46,784 nucleotides of DNA from Bremerella alba (lineage in GTDB: Bacteria > Planctomycetota > Planctomycetia > Pirellulales > Pirellulaceae): NCBI RefSeq assembly GCF_013618625.1, contig NZ_JABRWO010000023.1, forward strand, positions 1 to 46,784. Direction: 5' to 3'. Both the position numbers and the translations under genes were made by a program. How positions within the stretch are numbered: the first letter of the stretch is position 1; each line of letters starts with the position of its first letter. Shown one piece after another: positions 8,907 to 17,638 of the stretch. The notes below the pieces were generated by a model. The model made no database searches and was not told the origin of the DNA. It saw only the letters and a list, made by a program, of their open reading frames with translations.

Positions 8907-9323
8907 TTAGGCTTCTCCGCGGCGACGCGAGGTGCCGATACCGGCACGTTCGAGCAGAGACTTGCCGAGGATCTCTTCGGCCACGTTCTCTTCCGCCGGA
9001 GGTGGGCCGGTTGCGCCCAGTTCGATCGGATCGTAGTGCAGCTCGTACTCGTGCTTGGCGATCGCGATCGTATTGCCGGGATCGACTCGCTTGTCGGTAT
9101 CGCGAACGCGTTTCCCGCCTACCTTCGTGCCGTTGCGGCTGTTCTGGTCTTCGATGAACCAGTATCCCTGCTTAATGTAAAGCTGGCAGTGATTACTGGA
9201 GACATTGGCAAACCGCAGGACGACATCGCAGGTCTCGCGGCGACCAATCAATAAGGTTTTCTTCAGCAGAGGTATCGGGTCTCCCCCGCCAACGGGGAGA
9301 AGCTCCCCAAAATTCTGGGACAT
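8907..9323 (-). CDS. FHA-domain protein, 138 aa
   Basis: A single forkhead-associated domain spans residues 10-105. It carries the standard phosphothreonine-binding landmarks G27-R28, S43-x-H45 and N64-G65-T66. A short Pro/Glu tail ends GIGTSRRRGEA. FHA domains read Ser/Thr phosphorylation, and planctomycetes carry many Hanks-type kinases, so a role in kinase signalling is inferred. No kinase or phosphatase lies in this window. The ATG at 9321-9323 is the first in frame. The gene has its own terminator and appears monocistronic. Confidence 0.88.
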   Translation of the reverse strand: MSQNFGELLPVGGGDPIPLLKKTLLIGRRETCDVVLRFANVSSNHCQLYIKQGYWFIEDQNSRNGTKVGGKRVRDTDKRVDPGNTIAIAKHEYELHYDPIELGATGPPPAEENVAEEILGKSLLERAGIGTSRRRGEA

Positions 9324-9437
9324 TCAAGTGCCTCGTTCCGGTAGTGGCTAGATGATAAGTCTAAAATCGATAAGAATGGCCATCTCTCAATTTATCAATT
9401 CCTTAACACGAGTCAACATTCATCAACAAGGTTTGAT

Positions 9438-10394
9438 TTGTCTGCGACGGTTGAAAATAGGTGGCACGAGGCAGGGCTTCGTTACTATGCCTACAGTTGG
9501 TATCTTCGGCAGCGATTTGGCGAGCGTATTCAGAAGGTAAGCCTCGACGCGAAGTTTACCTGTCCGAATGTCGACGGCACCGTCGCCAAGGGGGGCTGTA
9601 CGTTCTGCGATAATCGTAGCTTCAGCCCGAGTCGCCGAGAGCCGATCCGCGACATTACCGATCAGTTGGCCAACGGCATGACGCGGCTTAAGCGGCGTTA
9701 TAAGGTCGACAAGTTCATTGCCTACTTTCAGCCGGCTACCAATACCTATGCCGCTGTCGACAAATTGCGACCGCTTTACGAGCAATCGATCGATCACGAG
9801 AAAGTAGTGGGCCTGAGCATCGGGACCCGGCCGGACTGCGTCGAACCTGACGTGATGGACCTGCTGGAAGAGTTCGCCGGGCGAACCTACATGACGGTCG
9901 AATATGGCATGCAAACCATACACGATCGTTCGCTCGATTGGATGAATCGGGGACACCACCACGACGCCACGGTCGACGCGATCGAGCGTAGCCGAGGACG
10001 CGGTTTCCAGATCTGTTTGCACGTGATTTTAGGCCTGCCGCATGAGTCGCATGCCGACATGATGGCAACCGCTGCGGAAGTCGCTCGGCTGAATATCGAC
10101 GCCGTGAAGATCCACAATCTGTACTGCGTGAAGAACACCAAGATGGCCGATCAGGTCGCTTCCGGCGAAGTGGTCCTCATGGAACGGCAGGAATACATCA
10201 GCACGCTGGTCGATTTCCTGGAACGCATCCCGGCCAATGTGCTGGTCGAGCGAACCATCGGCGATGCTCCGCCTGACTATTTTGTGGGGCCAAGCTGGTG
10301 TCTGGATAAGTCGGCCGTGCTACGGGCAATCGACGACGAGCTCGTCAAACGCGATACGTGGCAAGGGAAGTTCTGCGAAGTGGAAACCGCGTAG
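9438..10394 (+). CDS. TIGR01212/YhcC-type radical SAM protein
   Basis: The 318-aa protein has C42-x11-C54-x2-C57 (TCPNVDGTVAKGGCTFCDNR), the unusual radical SAM cluster spacing of the YhcC/YtqA group. Nearby residues include KFIAYFQPATNTYA, GLSIGTRPDCVEPD and TVEYGMQTIHDRSLDWMNRGH. The C-terminus ends KFCEVETA. This group is highly conserved but its substrate is not firmly established; tRNA modification has been proposed. The start is TTG 9438 after AAGG; no ATG or GTG lies before the conserved YYAYSWYLRQRFG motif, so the rare TTG start appears genuine. Confidence 0.88.
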   Translation: MSATVENRWHEAGLRYYAYSWYLRQRFGERIQKVSLDAKFTCPNVDGTVAKGGCTFCDNRSFSPSRREPIRDITDQLANGMTRLKRRYKVDKFIAYFQPATNTYAAVDKLRPLYEQSIDHEKVVGLSIGTRPDCVEPDVMDLLEEFAGRTYMTVEYGMQTIHDRSLDWMNRGHHHDATVDAIERSRGRGFQICLHVILGLPHESHADMMATAAEVARLNIDAVKIHNLYCVKNTKMADQVASGEVVLMERQEYISTLVDFLERIPANVLVERTIGDAPPDYFVGPSWCLDKSAVLRAIDDELVKRDTWQGKFCEVETA

Positions 10395-10482
10395 ACCGGA
10401 AGAGTTCTTAAGCACGGATGGGATTGAAGAGATTAGTCAGCCCCCATCCCATTCCGCGAGTCATCGCGCATCAAAAAGACCC

Positions 10483-10876
10483 GAGTGGATCGATAAGCCG
10501 GGTTTTGTCCTGCAACGAGTGCAGGGATAGTCATTCCTCTACGGCGTGAATTGCTCCACGTCTCTAGCAGCGTACCCGGCGGTAGGTGACGGGCCGGACG
10601 AGCCCGTGCGGCGTTGTTGCCAACGCGTTTTCCGCCTGTTTGCCTTGCTCCGGGTGGGGTTTACCAAGCCAGCTGAGTCACCCCAGCTGCTGGTGCGCTC
10701 TTACCGCACCATTTCACCCTTACCGTTCCCCGAAGGGACTTAGGCGGTATATTTTCTGCGGCACTTTCCCTGATCTCACGACCGGTCGACGTTATCGACC
10801 ACCCTGTCCTGTGGAGCCCGGACTTTCCTCCCGCTGGCGGCAAAAATGTCGTCAGCCGGCGACTATCTGATCCACT
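10483..10876 (-). ncRNA. rnpB: RNase P RNA, bacterial class A
   Basis: On the minus strand the 5' part contains GAGGAAAGTCCGGGCTCC, the universal CR-I segment. The 3' end reads GACAAAACCCGGCTTATC, the conserved 3' signature. The P1 helix is visible as GTGGATC (10869-10875) pairing with GATCCAC (10485-10491), which sets the ends. About 394 nt is normal for a type A RNA. It is the catalytic subunit that matures tRNA 5' ends. A TTTTT run follows about 10 nt after P1 on the minus strand. Confidence 0.95.
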
Positions 10877-11072
10877 TGGGTCAATGTTTAGCATAGGTTA
10901 GCGGCCTGAAATTAGCCACGTGGCTGTATGCAGAGTGTTCACATTACGACGCAATTAGCGGGAAAAAGTTCGCCCATCTGCGAAAATTCCCCGCGAAACG
11001 CTGCTTTAATTCATTAGAATAGTGATCTCGGACCCTCCTCAAATTCCTCCTTATCTCGGGACAAGTTGCACG

Positions 11073-11825
11073 ATGCGCGCGATCCAACTCTCCTATGGGC
11101 TAGCTGGCCTGTTGCTTTCTATCGCTTTTATTTCTTCGGCAGACGCTCAAGACCGGGTGTACGAGCTTCGCACCTACACCACCAACGAAGGCAAGCTTGA
11201 GAACCTGCATGCTCGGTTCCGCGATCACACGGTGGGGCTATTCGAGAAACAAGGCATGCAGAACCACGCGTACTGGGTGCCCAACGAGGGCGAAAGTGCC
11301 GATAACACGCTGGTTTACATCATTTCTCACGAAAGTACCGACGCGGCCAAGAAGAGTTGGAAGGCTTTCATAGAAGACCCAAAGTGGAAAGAGGTAGCCG
11401 CCGAATCAGAAAAGGATGGCAAAATCCTGGCGAAACGCCCCGATTCGGTCTATATGGAAGCAACGGACTTCTCGCCGCAAAATTTTGAGTCGGCCGAACA
11501 ACCACGGCTGTTCGAGTTGCGTACTTACACCACGGCGGAAGGTCGCTTGCCGGCTTTGCTTCAGCGGTTTCGCGATGGCGAGCTTGCGTTGTTTGAAAAG
11601 CAGGGGATGACCAACGTCGCTTATTTCACCCCCGTCGAAATGCCGAATACATTGATTTATGTCGTCGCCCACAAGGATGCCGCCGCCATGAAGAAAGCCT
11701 GGGACGGTTTTCGCAATGACCAAGAGTGGCAACAATTATGGGAGAAGTCGACCAAGGATGGAAAGATCGTGATTAAGGTCGATCGCCAGATTTTGCGTCC
11801 CGTGGATTACTCGCCTATGAAATAA
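11073..11825 (+). CDS. Exported protein with two NIPSNAP domains
   Basis: The start at ATG 11073 gives a signal peptide (MRAIQLSYGLAGLLLSIAF..SADA) directly before the mature protein; the frame upstream has no signal-like sequence. Two tandem copies of the NIPSNAP alpha/beta-barrel (PF07978) follow. Each starts V/L-F/Y-ELRTYTT and has L-F-EKQGM. The first covers about residues 30-130 and the second about 150-250. NIPSNAP folds resemble Dabb proteins; the biochemical role in bacteria is open. It stands alone, divergent from rnpB. Confidence 0.85.
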   Translation: MRAIQLSYGLAGLLLSIAFISSADAQDRVYELRTYTTNEGKLENLHARFRDHTVGLFEKQGMQNHAYWVPNEGESADNTLVYIISHESTDAAKKSWKAFIEDPKWKEVAAESEKDGKILAKRPDSVYMEATDFSPQNFESAEQPRLFELRTYTTAEGRLPALLQRFRDGELALFEKQGMTNVAYFTPVEMPNTLIYVVAHKDAAAMKKAWDGFRNDQEWQQLWEKSTKDGKIVIKVDRQILRPVDYSPMK

Positions 11826-11961
11826 CTCGCAGATACGCCCCCCAGGATGTAGGGAAAGGGGTGTCCAGGATTCTGTTCCTATACAGAATTAAACCAGTAG
11901 CGTCTTATCTATGGGATTGTCAGGCTTAGTCTGGCTACCACAAGCGAAGGTTCACGAGCAG

Positions 11962-13560
11962 ATGAAGATTGGATTTCGCTGCCGTCATTGCCATCAAAAG
12001 CTGACAATCTCGGCGTCTGCTGCGGGAAGCCACCAAAAGTGTCCCCGTTGCTTGTCAGAAATTGTTGTCCCTTTTCCTCCTTCGCAGCAACCGACCGATC
12101 ATCCGGGGGCCACGCAGCACCGGGGAGATCCGCTGAGCGAGGCGACATCGACCGAGACGTGGAAATCAACTCCGCAGCGGTCGTTACGTCTTCCTACGCA
12201 GCGAGCCGAGCATTTCGAAAAGTGGTCGCCGCTCAAGGTTCCAGCCTTCCCGGAAGATGGCCTGCGAATCCTCAAGGCCTTTGGCCCACCGGTCGAGAAA
12301 ACCAAGCCCACTTGGACCTACAAACTGGGCGTGGCCATTGTGGCGTTAGTGATGATCACCCTGCCGCTGATCTATTTCACGTTTGTCGGCAGTATCTGTT
12401 ATGCGACCTATTGGTATTTTACCCAAGCGCAGTATTGGCTGTTCCCGGGAATGGTGGGGCCCCTGCCTTACTTTGTGGGCTCGGCGATCGGCACGATTAG
12501 CAGCGTTGTCGTTTTCTTTCTGTTGAAGCCTGTTCTCGCGCGCCCCGCGCATGTGGCCCGCACACGAAGTATCACTTCGCAAAGCGATCCGATGCTTTTC
12601 GCGTTTGTGTCTCGGGTGTGCGATGTGGTTGGCTCACCGTTTCCCTCGCGAATCGATGTCACGTACGACGTCAACGCTTCGGCCAGTTTTCGGTCGGGCC
12701 TGGGCAGCATCCTTCACGGAAATGACCTGGTCCTGACCATCGGTGTTCCCTTGGTGGGCTCGTTGACAATGCGGCAGTTCGCTGGCGTGCTTGCTCACGA
12801 GTTCGGTCACTTCAGTCAGGGGACCGGCATGCGGCTGACCTACGTTATTCGTTCGATCAGCGAATGGTTCGCGCGAGTGGTCTTTCAACGCGACGAGTGG
12901 GATAAGTGCCTGGACATGCTGTGCGGTCCTGAATTTTTGCCGTTAACGGTCATCACCTGGCCCGCCCGGTCGTGCGTGTGGCTGTCGCGGCAGTTGTTGC
13001 GGATGCTGATGAATGTAGGCCTGTTGGTGGGTGGATTCCTTCTGCGAGAAATGGAATACGACGCCGACCGGTACGAAGCCCGCGTCGCCGGCAGCAACGA
13101 GTTTGCCGAAACCAGCTGGCGAATTCAGTTGGCCAGTTACGCCTGGCTGCACGCTCAATCGCAGATTTCCCAATTGGCCGAGCGAGACATTCTGATCGAC
13201 GACGTGGCCCTGTTGGTGCGGCATCATATCGCCAGCATGTCTGACGCGATCAAAGAGCAAATCCACCGCGACATCAAGTCCGGCAAGAGTGGGCTGTTCG
13301 ATTCCCACCCCTGCGAAGCGGCTCGCTTTCAAAACGCCCAACGCGAGAACGCTCCTGGTATTTTCACGTTAGAGGATGAAGCGAAAAATCTATTCGCCGA
13401 CTTCGAATCGATGGCCAAAAGTGTCACGTGGGATCTGTACTGTCAGTATCTTCGCCGCAGCGTGAAACGGAAGACTTTGCAAGACACACAGACCGTGCTG
13501 ATGCGGTATCGAATCGGCGTGGGTACGGTCCGCCCGTGGAATGAACCCGACTACTATTAG
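11962..13560 (+). CDS. M48-family metallopeptidase with N-terminal zinc ribbon
   Basis: The 532-aa protein starts at ATG 11962. A zinc ribbon (C7xxC10 and C27xxC30) opens the protein, then a Pro/Thr-rich linker. Membrane segments lie near residues 115-145 (VAIVALVMITLPLIYFTFVG) and 160-190. The catalytic domain has H279EFGH283 and E365-Y-D-A-D369, the three zinc ligands of M48/HtpX-Ste24 peptidases. The active site is expected to face the cytoplasm, acting on membrane or misfolded proteins. The zinc-ribbon fusion is the unusual feature. The gene is monocistronic. Confidence 0.85.
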   Translation: MKIGFRCRHCHQKLTISASAAGSHQKCPRCLSEIVVPFPPSQQPTDHPGATQHRGDPLSEATSTETWKSTPQRSLRLPTQRAEHFEKWSPLKVPAFPEDGLRILKAFGPPVEKTKPTWTYKLGVAIVALVMITLPLIYFTFVGSICYATYWYFTQAQYWLFPGMVGPLPYFVGSAIGTISSVVVFFLLKPVLARPAHVARTRSITSQSDPMLFAFVSRVCDVVGSPFPSRIDVTYDVNASASFRSGLGSILHGNDLVLTIGVPLVGSLTMRQFAGVLAHEFGHFSQGTGMRLTYVIRSISEWFARVVFQRDEWDKCLDMLCGPEFLPLTVITWPARSCVWLSRQLLRMLMNVGLLVGGFLLREMEYDADRYEARVAGSNEFAETSWRIQLASYAWLHAQSQISQLAERDILIDDVALLVRHHIASMSDAIKEQIHRDIKSGKSGLFDSHPCEAARFQNAQRENAPGIFTLEDEAKNLFADFESMAKSVTWDLYCQYLRRSVKRKTLQDTQTVLMRYRIGVGTVRPWNEPDYY

Positions 13561-13650
13561 GTTTCTAACTGGCCTACAATCCTGTCAACGTGAGGTGGCT
13601 TTGAAGTGCTCCTCTTGATTGTCGACTGAGATCTCTTCCACGAGTCAGGC

Positions 13651-14178
13651 ATGTCCTCCAAAGCACAACCAGTCAAGCTGCCGATCATTGGGTGGCGCGA
13701 GTGGGTCCAACTTCCCCAACTCGGGATCGCCAAGGTCAAAGCGAAAATTGACACCGGTGCCAGGTCTTCGTCGCTGCATGCCTACGATCTGAAATACGAA
13801 GAACGCGACGGAATACAGTGGGTTCGCTTTAAAGTGCACCCACGTCAACGAAGTTCGGCCGATCAGGTTGTGGCCGAAAGCCCGGTGCTTGAGTTTCGCA
13901 AAGTTCGCAGCTCGAACGGACACGTCACCAAAAGGCCGGTCATTCTGACGATGGTCGAACTTCTTGGGGAATTATGCGAAATCGAAATCACCCTGGCCAA
14001 TCGCGATTCGATGGGCTTTCGCATGCTACTGGGCCGCGAAGCCATCCGAGGACGGTTGCTGGTCGATTCGGGCGCATCCTATTTATCGGGAATTCCGAAG
14101 AGGCTCAAAGGGAAGCGAATTGCTAGTCCCACCGTCGCCAATCGCACTTCTCTGAAAACCGAACAAGATGCCACCTAG
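13651..14178 (+). CDS. Retropepsin-like aspartic protease (RimK-associated, PF05618)
   Basis: The 175-aa protein has the aspartic protease motif D34-T-G-A37 in AKVKAKIDTGARSSSLHA, followed by LLGREAIRGRLLVDSGASYLSG. That is the usual C-terminal motif of the family once called ATP-dependent zinc protease (PF05618, RimK/LysX-associated). Members typically sit beside RimK-type ligases, as here: the RimK gene starts 126 bp downstream. This suggests it processes or removes what the ligase adds. A second D-S-G-A near the C-terminus is worth noting. There is no signal peptide, so it is probably cytoplasmic. Confidence 0.82.
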   Translation: MSSKAQPVKLPIIGWREWVQLPQLGIAKVKAKIDTGARSSSLHAYDLKYEERDGIQWVRFKVHPRQRSSADQVVAESPVLEFRKVRSSNGHVTKRPVILTMVELLGELCEIEITLANRDSMGFRMLLGREAIRGRLLVDSGASYLSGIPKRLKGKRIASPTVANRTSLKTEQDAT

Positions 14179-14304
14179 CATTTCGATTGTCTCACGTCAA
14201 AATGTCACTACGATGACGTTAAAGGGGAATCGCTTTCCCGGCGTCATGCTGCTCGTTAGGGCGGCCCCCGTATTTAACTCCTGTCGAGATGGAAGCGCGA
14301 CGCG

Positions 14305-15501
14305 ATGAAGTTAGGAATTCTTTCCTGCAACCGGTTTTGTTATAGCACTCGCCGCTTGCGTGATTCCGCAGCTGAGCGCGGGCACGACGTTAAGGTCCTC
14401 AACACGCTGAAATTTGCGATTGATCTCGAAAAGGGAGAACCGGACCTTTACTTCCGTTCGAAGCAGCTCACCGCGTACGACGCCGTCTTGCCGCGCATCG
14501 GCGCCTCGATCACTTACTTCGGCACGGCTGTCGTGCGGCAGTTCGAGCAAATGGATGTCTTCCCGGCGAACAGTTCGTGGGGGATCACCAATTCACGCGA
14601 TAAACTGCGTAGCCTCCAGATTCTCAGCCGCCACCAAATTGGCATTCCCCAAACGACGTTTGTGCGCGATCGGGCTGATATTCTTCCCGCGATCGAACGT
14701 GTCGGTGGGGCTCCGGTGGTGATCAAACTCATTGAAGGAACTCAAGGGGTTGGCGTGATCCTGGCCGACTCCGTGAAGATCGCCGAGGCCATCATCGAAA
14801 CGCTGCACAGCACGCGGCAGAACGTGTTGGTGCAGAAGTTTGTGAAGGAAAGTCGCGGCCGTGACGTCCGCGCATTCGTCGTGGGCGACCAGGTCGTGGC
14901 CGCCATGCGACGGATTGCCCAAGGAACCGAATTCCGCAGCAACGTCCACCGTGGAGGCCTGACTGAAGCGGTCGAGTTGGACGATCGCTACCGTGAAACG
15001 GCCGTTCGTGCCTCGCAAATCATGGGGCTTCGCGTCTCCGGCGTCGATATGCTTGAAAGCGACACCGGTCCTCAGGTCATGGAGGTGAACTCTTCGCCTG
15101 GGCTGGAAGGGATCGAACGCTGCACCAAGCTCGACATTGCCGGGGCCATCGTCGATTACATCGCCGCCCAGGTCGACTTCCCCGAGATCGATATCCGCCA
15201 ACGTTTGACCGTCAGCCGCGGCTACGGGGTGACCGAAATCCACATTCCCGAAGGCTCGGAATACTGCGGCAAAACGATCGACGAATCAGGCCTGCCAGAC
15301 CACGACATCAACGTGCTAACGCTCTACCGCGGCACGTCGGTAATCCCCAACCCGCGTCTCAAGCGAACGTTGGAACCAGGCGATCGGTTGCTTTGCTTCG
15401 GCAAACTCGACTCGATGCGAGGACTGATCCCAGAAAAGATCATCAAGCAGCGCCGACCGAAGATCAAGAAGCTGTCGAAGTCAGCGTTGGAAAACGGCTA
15501 A
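14305..15501 (+). CDS. RimK-family ATP-grasp ligase fused to a TrkA_C (RCK_C) domain
   Basis: Residues 1-290 form a RimK-like alpha-L-glutamate ligase. They start MKLGILSCNRFCYSTRRL, with VVIKLIEGTQGVGVIL (ATP-grasp lid region), VQKFVKESRGRDVRAFVVG and the Mg-binding MEVNSSPGLEGIE (E260, N262). From about residue 300 an extra domain (GVTEIHIPEGSEYCGKTIDESGL...RTLEPGDRLLCFG) matches the TrkA_C/RCK_C fold, normally a ligand-sensing module of K+ transport regulators. RimK proteins ligate glutamate or similar amino acids to protein or cofactor C-termini. Here the TrkA_C part may sense a small molecule. It is probably co-transcribed with the upstream protease. Confidence 0.85.
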   Translation: MKLGILSCNRFCYSTRRLRDSAAERGHDVKVLNTLKFAIDLEKGEPDLYFRSKQLTAYDAVLPRIGASITYFGTAVVRQFEQMDVFPANSSWGITNSRDKLRSLQILSRHQIGIPQTTFVRDRADILPAIERVGGAPVVIKLIEGTQGVGVILADSVKIAEAIIETLHSTRQNVLVQKFVKESRGRDVRAFVVGDQVVAAMRRIAQGTEFRSNVHRGGLTEAVELDDRYRETAVRASQIMGLRVSGVDMLESDTGPQVMEVNSSPGLEGIERCTKLDIAGAIVDYIAAQVDFPEIDIRQRLTVSRGYGVTEIHIPEGSEYCGKTIDESGLPDHDINVLTLYRGTSVIPNPRLKRTLEPGDRLLCFGKLDSMRGLIPEKIIKQRRPKIKKLSKSALENG

Positions 15502-15562
15502 CTCGACGCGGTTGGGTCAATCTTCCGGTGGTGTGCCAATCCTCGTTGGGTAACGAGCCGCT

Positions 15563-16378
15563 TCAATTCAACAGGCAGTCGGTGAAGGCCCTCTTTATGG
15601 GCCTGAACTGACCGACATCGCTACGTTCGTCGAAGTCATCGTACTGCGACTTTGTGCCGGCGGCGAAGTATCGATTTAGCATCTGGCCGACCTGTTGCCG
15701 GACGTGCCCGTTCTCGCCGTCTTTGCGTTTAGACCTTCTTTGCATGTCGACAAAGAGGTGCTCGTGGTGCCCGGCGGTTTTCGCTTCCTGATTGGTCGGT
15801 CGGGGCGGCGGCAACCTGCCAGAGTCGGCCGAAGTGGGCTCGGTCTCAGGGCTGGGATGCAGTACGTCTGGGTGCGTCAGGCACAGCCGCGGGGGCGAAT
15901 TGGTCGCTCGGCAAACCGTGCCGCTTTGCTGGGTGTCACCAGATTGGCACGGTTGGGGCAGGGGCCTGGCCGCTTCGGTGACTTGTCCTGCGGTGGTCTT
16001 TGGGCGAGGGTCTACGGGGCGGATGAGGTCCGAAGTTGTGGCCGGTTGGTCGACGTTCTCAGGCTTAATCCGCATCGGCACAGGGGCCTTCACGATGCTG
16101 CGCCGCTTTTTAATTCGCGGCGGAGTAACAGCGGGCGACGCTTCAGAGGCCGGTGCTGCACAAGCCGGCGCCGCACAGACCTGCGCCGCACAATCCGGCG
16201 TAGTCTCGGTACGACGCGCGAGTGCCGTTTGCAGTCGGTCGATCTCTTGCTGCTTCGAGCGAATCTCTTGCTGCAGGTCTTGAAAGAGCTGCTTGGCACG
16301 ATCGGCGATCGGCGTTGGCACACGCTGGCTCGCGTCGGTCTGGCGGCTGCGCATGGTCTGCTTGGTGAAATTGGACAT
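15563..16378 (-). CDS. Low-complexity hypothetical protein with coiled coil, 271 aa
   Basis: From ATG 16376-16378 (MSNFTKQTMRSR) the protein has a coiled-coil-prone stretch (AKQLFQDLQQEIRSKQQEIDRLQTAL). A Cys-Ala-Pro repeat follows (QVCAAPACAAPASEA), then a long disordered Pro/Thr/Ser region. The basic C-terminus includes FVDMQRRSKRKDGENG and QVGQMLNRYFAAG. A GTG start 13 codons upstream is possible, but it lies in a hairpin (16412-16429). The opposite strand also has a long frame, with a less protein-like Arg/Gly composition. I do not recognise a family. It is convergent with the RimK gene. Confidence 0.5.
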   Translation of the reverse strand: MSNFTKQTMRSRQTDASQRVPTPIADRAKQLFQDLQQEIRSKQQEIDRLQTALARRTETTPDCAAQVCAAPACAAPASEASPAVTPPRIKKRRSIVKAPVPMRIKPENVDQPATTSDLIRPVDPRPKTTAGQVTEAARPLPQPCQSGDTQQSGTVCRATNSPPRLCLTHPDVLHPSPETEPTSADSGRLPPPRPTNQEAKTAGHHEHLFVDMQRRSKRKDGENGHVRQQVGQMLNRYFAAGTKSQYDDFDERSDVGQFRPIKRAFTDCLLN

Positions 16379-16411
16379 GGAAATACTACTTTCGAAAAAA
16401 GGGGATACGAT

Positions 16412-16513
16412 GCCCACGTCAGCGTGGGCGTGTTGTTAGGTTCACGAGATTGAGATGAGTCTTGCCGTTGGTTGGGCAGACCGTGTCGCACGCCCAATCA
16501 GATTGGGGGCGTG
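16412..16513. other. Hairpins upstream of the low-complexity gene
   Basis: There is a perfect 7-bp stem with a TCAG loop at 16412-16429. A second strong stem lies at 16487-16513 (CACGCCC with GGGCGTG). They sit in the leader of the minus-strand gene. The rest of 16514-16958 holds short T-tracts and a 7-bp hairpin near 16826-16856, but no gene I can support. Confidence 0.4.
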
Positions 16514-16958
16514 ACTCTCCGAATCAAGAGTGATTCGAGGTGTGATTCGTGCAATTTAGGGACGAAACGCTTCTGTGAGATCGTGCGTCCCGAATAGTTT
16601 TTAAAGCGGAGGGGGGAGGAAAGGAAATTTCCCGGTCCCGGTATGCCGCCTCCGGACATGTACCTATGTATACCATCCTGGCGCGATCATTTCTAGGGCG
16701 CAAGCAAAATTTTTTTAACATTCAGCACCGACCGGCCCTCGCGGGCATCCCTAAGCCTGCTTGGGCGTGTGGGTTGCGGAGATTGAAATTTTTTTTAGCA
16801 ACTTCGATGCGATAGATGCGTCCCCGCGTCCGGCGCAGGGGTCCCCGTGGACGCGGCCATGGCACACGTTAGCAATGGAGCAGATTGTGTCGGCTGATTG
16901 CTCTGCTCCTAGAAACGAGCACCAGTAACTTCTTCATCAGACGCACGGCTAACGCATA

Positions 16959-17246
16959 CTAACTCGTTGGCAGGCCAATGATTTCTGCGAGGAAGTTCAC
17001 GTTCCTGCCTGCCATGCGTCTTCGCATCACGATGCTTTCCTTGCTTTTCTGCTGCTTGATTAAGCTGATCGCCATGCGTTTGAGCCATGCCAGGTTCTCG
17101 GCCGCGTAGCGGTTTCTGACGCGACTGTCGTCCTCTCGGAACGTCACGTCGAGCGACCACTGCAACGTGTTCTCGATCCCCCAGTGACCGCGAACGGCCC
17201 CGGCGAATTGCTTCACGCCCAGGCGTAACGAGCTTATATAATAACG
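16959..17246 (-). pseudogene. ISAs1-family transposase remnant (C-terminal third)
   Basis: Reading down from about 17246 on the minus strand gives RYYISSLRLGVKQFAGAV, then GHWGIENTLQWSLDVTFREDD and RYAAENLAWLKRMA, ending GLPTS at TAG 16959-16961. This is the conserved C-terminal DDE-region core of ISAs1 transposases; the glutamate in HWGIEN is the third catalytic residue. The preceding two thirds of a normal ~370-aa protein are missing: an in-frame TGA and unrelated sequence lie just upstream. It is therefore a dead fragment. A closely similar 3' end recurs at 46673-46784. Confidence 0.85.
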
Positions 17247-17638
17247 ACATCATCCTGATCAATCTGGCGAGGCATCGGCTCTTCCCTGCAGCGCGAGACA
17301 CGGATTTGGAAAAGCGTTATCATCGCAGAAAGAGATTGGTCGCGCTGCCGTAGATTACCTAAAGTGCGCGCTGGCCGTGGGCTAGAATCAGGATGCGGTT
17401 CGGGATGTTTATATTTTTGCTGCTCTTCATATGCTTTTCGCTTTTTTATATGTCTGCTTTCTTGGAAGTGTTGCTAGGCACGTAGTTTATGGTGCAATCG
17501 CCGTGTGAGCCTGCCCTGGATGATTAAGTCCCAAGAGATGCCCGAACTCATGAACAGCAGTTGATTGAGTTCCTGAGGACGATTGGTAGCCTCTTGGAAT
17601 CAATCGACAATGTAGCAATCGTAGGCGAACTTCTCTGC
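17247..17638. other. Gene-free interval next to the IS remnant
   Basis: This AT-rich stretch has no convincing ORF. The plus-strand frame starting at 17561 is the shadow of the acetyltransferase. It is probably degraded mobile-element or intergenic DNA. Confidence 0.4.

Noticed and set aside
10546-10894. ORFs inside 10483-10876 on both strands
   Set aside because: The sequence is RNase P RNA; these frames are by-products.
14593-15243. 216-codon minus-strand frame in the RimK gene
   Set aside because: Shadow of a clear ATP-grasp ligase.
15695-16453. 252-codon plus-strand frame opposite the low-complexity gene
   Set aside because: Its Arg/Gly/Val-rich composition has no structure; the minus frame has a coiled coil and a better start. 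Confidence in either is moderate.
16524-16721. 65-codon minus-strand frame
   Set aside because: No ribosome binding site, no protein-like pattern, and it covers T-tracts and hairpins.
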